Below are positions 58,143 to 64,000 of a DNA stretch of 64,000 nt, piece by piece. Source of the stretch: Metarhizium brunneum. Its lineage: Eukaryota; Ascomycota; Sordariomycetes; Hypocreales; Clavicipitaceae. The notes below the pieces were generated by a model. The model did not search any database. It worked only from the letters and a program-made list of their open reading frames with translations, and was not told where the DNA came from. Each line of letters begins with the position of its first letter. Position 1 is the stretch's first letter. Made by a program: the position numbers and the translations under genes. Location of the stretch: the NCBI RefSeq assembly GCF_013426205.1, contig NC_089427.1, positions 3,162,001-3,226,000 of the forward strand, written 5' to 3'.

Positions 58143-59246
58143 GTTGACCGCCCGGGCGAATAATAGCTCTATTCTATGCAGTCGCGGGATTGCGATTAAA
58201 AAGAACCACCAGAGATCGTTGCTGTTGTTGAGTTGCTCTGCTACGTGCTTTGAGAGAAAAACTGGCTCCGGTGGTTGAGAGTCGAGAGTCGAGACGTTGC
58301 CGCGTTTGTAAGCCAAAAGCGAGTCTGGCATCAGGCGCTCGGGTTTAGTCGGTCGTGCACACACCTCGCCCCCGGCTTTGCAATGCGACTTGTATTTGAG
58401 ATGATCAACATTCGACAGCAGATTGGACCAAGTTATGGAACAGCTGATTATTCGCATAAGGCGCAGCATGCAAAGTCCAATCGTGTGTTGCACCCGAGAG
58501 CCGTTGCGCAGCATGCCGTACATATGTGCTCCTCATGCATCAAGGGTCGTTGGTTGACGGGTCCGGCCATATTGCTCAGTTGGACAAGGCAAACACCGAC
58601 ACATCCGGCTTGACGGCACGCAGCCACAGAGTCGGCAAAGTTTATCGTGGAGACAAAACCGTGGGACGTGAAGCAATGCACTCCGATTGTTGGCCAATGA
58701 TGAAAAGAAATACAGCGTAGAATGAAAGGAGATTCCAAGCAATTGCTGTTGCACCATGTTGCATAACTCGGGGTCGTTGACGCCATTAGCGCGGCGCACC
58801 TGCCATTTGCTGGGACTGCCACTCGCCAGCGGGCAGGCAGGAGCTACCCGCCGCACCGTGAGTGCCGTGACTGGCTGCTGTGAAACCATCCTTGATCCGC
58901 GAGTGAACATGTGGCCACCCTGTCGCAGGTGACCAGTCTCCAACGCAGTACGCCGTACAACCAGCAAGCCATGCAGATAACGTGCTCAATATAGCTCCCT
59001 CTCTGTTCAACAAGTCGATAAACTTCGGCCACAGTCCTCCTTTCTTCCCCAAATCACCATCCTCCGCTCTTTGTCCAGCCCTTTCAACACCGACTCCTTT
59101 CCGTCGCTGGCAAACCCCACGAAGCTCAAGTCCTCTGTGCATGTGCTCCCTACAGCCCTTTGAACGTTGAAACACGAGATTGCGACATCCCTTCCCCCTA
59201 GTCTTTTTTCGCCGACATCATCGGCCAGACCCCAACATTCACCATC
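58143..59246. other. divergent promoter region of BNA1 and the copper transporter
   Basis: 1.1 kb. The right end (59040-59246) is pyrimidine-rich, as in leaders. I found no clear copper-responsive element by eye. No other gene. Confidence 0.55.
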
Positions 59247-60022
59247 ATGAACCACGCAGGCATGGATCACGGCGATATGGACCACGGCGACCACGGCGGC
59301 ATGGAAGACATGTGCAGCATGAGCGTATGTTGCAACCCCTTCGCCTCGCCGTCTGCTTGCCTAACTGTTCATAGATGCTCTTCACATGGGACACCACCAA
59401 CCTGTGCATCGTATTTCGCCAGTGGCACATTCGCTCAACGCCAGGCCTCATATTCTCCCTAGCCGCCGTCGTCCTTCTCGCCATGGGCTACGAAGCGCTG
59501 CGTGCCCTGTCACGACGGTTCGAAGCAAGTGTCGACAGACGCATGTCCGCCCTGCCTCGTAAGTTTCACTCGCATCTTTGCTCTCCCCCCCCCTCCCTTT
59601 CTCCCAATGCGGATACATATCCCGGAGCTCTTCAACCTCATTGCGTCATATTTCCCCCATGCCCATGGGATCTGTGCCAATGCTAAGACTTGTGTGATGC
59701 CTCGAGGCGATGAACAAGATGCTGAGATCACACCCTTACTCGCGCCAGGATCCAGCCATCCGGACATTGGCAAGCAAGGGCACCTCATCAAGGCTGTTTT
59801 CTACGGTGTCCAGACTTTCTACGCATTCATGCTCATGTAAGTTTGATGTTTTGCCTGCTATCTTGGCGCGTAAATCAATGCGCTGACGAGCAACTTGTGC
59901 GCAGGCTCGTTTTCATGACATACAATGGCTGGGTAATGCTTGCAGTGTCGCTGGGTGCCTTTCTGGGCTATCTGTTCTTTGGTCACTGCACATCTGCCAC
60001 CAAGGACAACGCATGCCACTGA
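59247..60022 (+). CDS. Ctr-family copper transporter
   Basis: Four exons (59247-59324, 59375-59558, 59707-59836, 59905-60022) encode 169 residues. The protein is a trimeric copper(I) importer or vacuolar exporter. The 26-residue N-terminus is a Met/His copper-binding stretch (MDHGDMDHGDHGGMEDM). Membrane helices lie near 50-65, 117-136 and 138-157. The second holds the MxxxM filter (M131, M135) and the third has GxxxG (GAFLG). The short Cys/His tail (CTSATKDNACH) is also typical. Intron 2 is the least certain. Its acceptor at 59706 restores frame with a CTAAG branch site 20 bases upstream. Plasma-membrane and vacuolar members cannot be told apart here. Confidence 0.93.
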
Positions 60023-60266
60023 GAGGCAACGTCAAGCCTATACATCTTCTCTCTCTCCACGTACACCGTTCAAATGAAGAATTCCAACGGCCCAGATATT
60101 CCTCAGATACCAACAGTTCAGCGAAGCAGTTAGTCATATTTACGCACACTAATAAATGAACAAAAAAATATTTCTAAATTATACGCTACATTGATCCGCC
60201 CAGCATTCATTCCTCTTCATGTGTACGAGCCCCCCACGGCCATCTCATCTATACTTTGATCCTTGA
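60023..60266. other. convergent intergenic region
   Basis: 244 bp between the copper transporter and Pcd1 stop codons. Presumed facing 3' ends. Nothing else seen. Confidence 0.6.
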
Positions 60267-61936
60267 TCACATCTTGGCCGGCTCGTTGGTGCCCTTCTTC
60301 GCCTCGCCCACCTCGTTGAAGACGCCCTCCTCTTCCGCCCTCAGAATAATGTCATAATCGCCATACGTATCATTATGCTCAATCTCGGGGTCCTCCCCGT
60401 ACGCAATCCTAGCCGCATCCACCAGCAGCCTCCCCGTCATGCCCCATACCTTGAACCTCCCCTCCTGCTCCTGCTGCGCCTCGAGCGCCTCGCCCATGTT
60501 GCCGTGCGCGCTCGCCCTCCTCGGCTTCGCGACCCGCTGGTTGTTGACGGGCACGTAGAAGTTGTGTACCCGCCACGGCAAGTCCTTCCACGACATCCAC
60601 GCGCCGTCGTACCACGTCCCGGGGGGCAGCTCCTGCCCCGGCCGGGGCGGCAAGTCGTGCGCCTTGAGGAAGTTGTAGAACGGGGCGCTAAACACGGCGG
60701 CGACCTCGCGCGCGTCCAGCCTCGGGATCAGGGACTCCTCGACCAGCGGGCCAGGCGAGCCGGGGTGCGCCCTGTCGTCGGCGTGGAGAAAGGCGACGCA
60801 CGGCGTGACGACGAGGTGCGTCCTCGCCAGCGAGGGGGGCAGGCTGCACAGCGGCTCTATGCGGAACGGCCTGGGCAGGCGGAGGTCATCCATCGGCAGG
60901 CCGATCTCCTCAAAGGCCTCCCGGCGCGCGATTTGGTCTATGTACCAGCCCCCGTGTCAACTGTTGCCGCTCTCCTGACACCAAGGGGGAAAGAAAAAGG
61001 GCGGGGGGCTATATTCATCCCCCCCCCTTTTTCTCCACCGCCCAGGACACAAGGGAATACAAGGCATTGTCTAGGGGGGAAAGGGAGGGGGAAAGGGCAA
61101 TAGTACTTACAAGGTGTCTCTTCCAGGCTGTCGGCCTTGCCCCCCGGAAGCGCGGCATGGCCCGAGAAGCTCCTCAGGCTCGCGGCCCGCATGGTAATAA
61201 CGACGCGCAAGTCGCCCCAGCGGTCCGCGTACAGCAGGACCAGGACGGCGGCGCGCTTCCGGGCAGGCAGGGCGTCCCATAGCGGCAGGGGAGGCGGCCT
61301 GTACGCCCGGAGGCGGTTGAGGGCAGCCTGGCCGAGGGGGTGAGCGAGGGCCATGACACAGGGATACATTTGGAAACATACCGAGGAGAAGGAATTCAGG
61401 CCGGCCATTGTAGATGCATCGTAGTACAAGGACTCTTCAAACGCGTCGACAAGGTCTGCGAGCAGGTGTGGCTGGTCGTTGTTGAGACGAGCGTCGAGGG
61501 CGGCCGCATCGGCGTGGTGCTGGTGGTTTGGCGCGAGCCCCGCAGCCGAGGCCCGTGTAAGCTGGTCCCGGAGATCGGCGACGTCACGGTCCGTCAGCGA
61601 CAGTCCCGGCTTGTCCTGGTCGTCCTGGTCGTCCTGGTCGTCTTGGTCGGGCGGGTGATTGAACGAGTCGCACCAGTCGGCATCCGCATCCGCATCGGCG
61701 CCCGCGGCTGGGGTGCTGAGCGGTGGTGGTGTTCCTGTGCAGGTTGGTGGTGACGATGGATTGACCGTGGTGGGATTCTGGTCGCTGGCCGTTACCGGCA
61801 TGCTTGGTGGTGGCGGACTGGACTGAAAAACCTTGGAGGATGAAAGGTGCAAGTGACGGCTGCCGGGATGAAGTTGGTTGGTGATTGGTCGTGCCGATGT
61901 TCGGTAGGGTTGGGAGTTGGGGTGCCAAACGTTCAT
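60267..61936 (-). CDS. PCD1: Nudix CoA diphosphatase (Pcd1 type)
   Basis: Two exons (61936-61111, 60937-60267) give up to 498 residues. The second ATG at 61801 gives 453. Pcd1 cleaves CoA and oxidised CoA to phosphopantetheine compounds and 3',5'-ADP. The CoA-type Nudix signature is intact across intron 1: VVITMRAASLRSFSGHAALP, GGKAD, then REAFEEIG. The N-terminal 60 residues before the core are low-complexity (DADADAD, DDQDDQDDQ). The C-terminus reads AKM, a variant peroxisomal type 1 signal. The longer N-terminus (MNVWHPNSQPYRTSARP) is basic and could be a mitochondrial presequence. A 54-nt in-frame intron (61381-61328, GTATGT...CAG) may also be removed. That would give SFSS-AALNRLRAY, a better match to the family. 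Confidence 0.9.
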
Positions 61937-62828
61937 CCGGCCCGGCTGATGGGCGGTGCCAATGTACTAGTGCTGGTCGAGGCACAACTTCCAGATGTCA
62001 ACTTGTGCCAGTCGCCGAGGCATTGAAACGGCCTACCTAAGCTACCTACTAAGTAGGGTGTCCCGTTAGCGGGACGGATGACACCTGGAAACTGCTAGGT
62101 AACTACTCCGTGCCTCTAAGTAGATAGTAGTTACCATCTCGGCAATCGCAATGCCCAACAATCTACTACTAGTGGCATCCTCACACCGCATTTCCATCTC
62201 CTCTACGAAATCATCTCACCATCCCCATTCGGCAATGGCCAATTCAGACGACCCCAAGTCAATGCATACATACTCGAGAGCATCCACGCGTCCCAAAACA
62301 AACGTAGCATCTGCGTGCTCCCACCCCCATGTAACCGCTCCCCCGCCTCAGCTATTACGGATTCTTGTGGCATTGCGGGGAGATCAAGGCCAGGAAAAAC
62401 AGCCTTCTGTGGCGGCGGGGCTTCCCATCCTTTCCCCAACGTCACGCACATGTCATGATGTGACCATGGAACGACACCCAATTGCTTCACGGGACTTGAC
62501 GATATTTGCCTCGCACATGTCTTTCAAATCCATCTATTTTCAGACCCCAAAAATCATCATAGCTGGTCTAGGAAATGATAGCCATTAGAAAACTTTCTAC
62601 CCCCAAGTGACATGAGCGAGAGAGCAGAGGAAAGTCAATTAAACACCCAATATATGCCATGCACTCAAACTCCCGAAATCTAGACCGTCTCTAAATCCAT
62701 TTCGTTGGAATCCTTGCCGTGGGGGAATAAAAAAAATGAAGTGCTGAAGATGAAAGCAAGCATGCTCTGTCCTGTACCATTCGCCAGCACCGTGTATCCG
62801 TTCCATCATGCGTCTAATGGGAAAACCT
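61937..62828. other. intergenic, 0.9 kb
   Basis: Upstream of Pcd1 and downstream of the right-edge gene. Contains a cluster of hairpins (62032-62135). The plus frame 62151-62588 is arbitrary. No gene supported. Confidence 0.6.
62032..62135. repeat. cluster of inverted repeats with CCTAC/GTAGG units
   Basis: Three hairpins lie together. CCTACT-A-AGTAGG lies at about 62045-62057. GTCCCG-TTAG-CGGGAC lies at about 62060-62075 and is itself inside GTGTC...GACAC. Ten-base arms GGTAACTACT (62099-62108) and AGTAGTTACC (62126-62135) form the third. A partial copy of the TACTCCGT motif lies in the last loop. Confidence 0.6.
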
Positions 62829-64000
62829 TTAGTGATGAATATTGCCCAACATAATCGATTCCGGAACGACCTTCATTTGCAGTTTCATCTGTTCTCGTCG
62901 CTTCGCCGCCTTCTCCACCAAGATTTGTTTATGTCTGTCAGACGGCCGGGTGATTGATTCGCGCATCTGATCCTGCTTGAGGCCCGTGAATTGACCATCT
63001 GACCCAATACGAGAGGTACTTGATGTGCGTCTATGAAACTTGCTATCCTCAGAGGTTCGGCTGGCAAACCAGTCTTTAAGGTTGGACATGACGTGGCCGT
63101 CATCACCATCATCATTATCGTCATCAGAGTCGCTATCCCATGCGCTCATCAGAGGCGGGGCGGGACTCGGTCTGGGGGGTGGTGCTGTGACCAAGGCATG
63201 TATTGGTGTAGAGGGTGCTGAGCGTGAGAGCGAAGTTGCACTGATCCTGGATGTGCCATGGGCATTCGGTGATAGGGATTGCGATGCAGATTCCTCCTGG
63301 TGCTTCGGCTGCTGAGATCCTTTGAACAAGCTCTTTTGTTTGGTTTTGGTCGCGACAGTGTCAATAGGCTGAGGGGGTTCTCGGCGGCGGAATCGCGAAG
63401 CAGCCGCAAATGCGAGACTCAATGATGACCTCTTCTTCTTGCTTGGTGCAGGAAGCTGCAAAGAACTGTCGCTTAGTTGGCAAGAATTTCTGCTTGCAAG
63501 CTGAGCCGTAAACTCGTGATACTCTCCTGCAGCAGCATAGTCGCTGAATTGACCATAGGCCGGGTCCCACGGGCGGACTGAGCCCTCATCCAAGTGCATC
63601 TGGGCAAACGAGCCGCTCAAACTTCCAAACTGCTTCTCACTTCCGTCACGCATTGGTTGTTTGTGAATGCTCAGCGGTGGCGGCATAATAGACAGGTCGG
63701 GAGACATGGGACCCCATGAGCTTCCCCTGCTAGAGGACTCATCTACATCGGTCTCCAACACCGGCACCAGGTGATAGTCTGGAGTCTCGTAGGTCACTGG
63801 CTCGTCCAATCTCACCCCCGAACCTGTAGAAGACGAGTCTGAGTCCGCGCCTCCCGAACGGAAGGATTGCTCATCCATTACATCCACGTCCATACCAGTG
63901 AGCTGGTAAATCTTCTGCTGCGAAGAGCGACGAGACCACGTTGATGCCGTAATGCTGTTCCTATGAAAGTGACCAGACTGGGGTGAAGATGAGACGATCA
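62829..64000 (-). CDS. Ser-rich conserved fungal protein of unknown function, 5' end outside window
   Basis: The frame runs from the right edge to a stop at 62829, 389 residues in the window. It is mostly disordered and Ser/Pro-rich. The parts that look ordered are SITASTWSRRSSQQKIYQLTG near the edge, KKKRSSLSLAFAAASRFRRRE (a basic segment), an acidic run (WDSDSDDDNDDGDD) followed by NLKDWFASRTSEDSKFHRR, and a C-terminal coiled-coil-like helix (HKQILVEKAAKRREQMKLQMK). An internal ATG at 63893 gives 354 residues, but the open frame and protein-like sequence continue upstream. A CATAG acceptor at 63961 is also possible as an exon start. No function is recognised. Confidence 0.75.
   Translation of the reverse strand, partial: IVSSSPQSGHFHRNSITASTWSRRSSQQKIYQLTGMDVDVMDEQSFRSGGADSDSSSTGSGVRLDEPVTYETPDYHLVPVLETDVDESSSRGSSWGPMSPDLSIMPPPLSIHKQPMRDGSEKQFGSLSGSFAQMHLDEGSVRPWDPAYGQFSDYAAAGEYHEFTAQLASRNSCQLSDSSLQLPAPSKKKRSSLSLAFAAASRFRRREPPQPIDTVATKTKQKSLFKGSQQPKHQEESASQSLSPNAHGTSRISATSLSRSAPSTPIHALVTAPPPRPSPAPPLMSAWDSDSDDDNDDGDDGHVMSNLKDWFASRTSEDSKFHRRTSSTSRIGSDGQFTGLKQDQMRESITRPSDRHKQILVEKAAKRREQMKLQMKVVPESIMLGNIHH

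Noticed and set aside
60375..61103. 242-codon plus-strand frame opposite Pcd1
   Set aside because: Arg/Pro-rich shadow of the GC-rich Nudix exon on the other strand.
1..64000. tRNA, rRNA, snRNA genes and CRISPR arrays
   Set aside because: I looked for T-loop GGTTCRA boxes, U-snRNA signatures and regularly spaced repeats on both strands and found none convincing. CRISPR arrays are not expected in a fungal nucleus.

Overview
This is nuclear DNA of a filamentous ascomycete, most likely a sordariomycete of the order Hypocreales. The genes carry short introns (about 50-290 nt) with GTAAGT-type donors and GCTAAC/ACTAAC-type branch sites. The protein set is typically fungal: HapB, a Yvc1-type channel, Bna1, a Pcd1-type Nudix enzyme and a Ctr copper transporter. 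Order-level placement is inference from protein character; no search was run. All exon coordinates were assembled by hand from splice sites and checked for reading-frame consistency.

Layout. Bases 1-12,236 contain no gene I can support, only simple repeats, a MITE-like element with 33-bp perfect terminal inverted repeats, and many copies of a short motif (TACTCCGTA/TACGGAGTA). Bases 12.2-25.5 kb form a dense housekeeping block: SF3B1/Hsh155, OGG1, U2AF large subunit, ribosomal protein S13 (uS15), the COMPASS subunit Sdc1/Dpy-30 and the nuclease FAN1. Bases 25.5-42.1 kb are again gene-poor, holding one conserved basic-tailed protein of unknown function (29.7-30.4 kb) and one weak candidate for a small secreted protein (32.3 kb). 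This stretch ends in the very long upstream region of hapB (CCAAT-binding factor subunit B).

Bases 44.8-64 kb are dense: an APH-fold kinase with a peroxisomal SKL tail, a Yvc1-type TRP channel, a small Cys-rich unknown protein, the eRF1 methyltransferase Mtq2, SmD1, Cullin-3, an FAHD1-type acylpyruvase, 3-hydroxyanthranilate dioxygenase (Bna1), a Ctr copper transporter, a Pcd1-type CoA diphosphatase, and a Ser-rich unknown protein running off the right edge.

Functional threads. Three spliceosome genes lie here (SF3B1, U2AF65, SmD1), and the first two encode proteins that meet at the 3' splice site. OGG1 and FAN1 are DNA-repair enzymes. Two proteins end in peroxisomal-type tripeptides (SKL on the kinase, AKM on the Nudix enzyme), both plausibly acting on acyl-CoA or CoA pools.

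The most interesting items are the stand-alone peroxisomal ACAD10/11-type kinase, the dispersed intergenic motif, the MITE, a candidate structured RNA near 26.2 kb, a minimal uORF whose stop overlaps the Cullin-3 start codon, and the large gene deserts. I found no clear undescribed multi-gene system.
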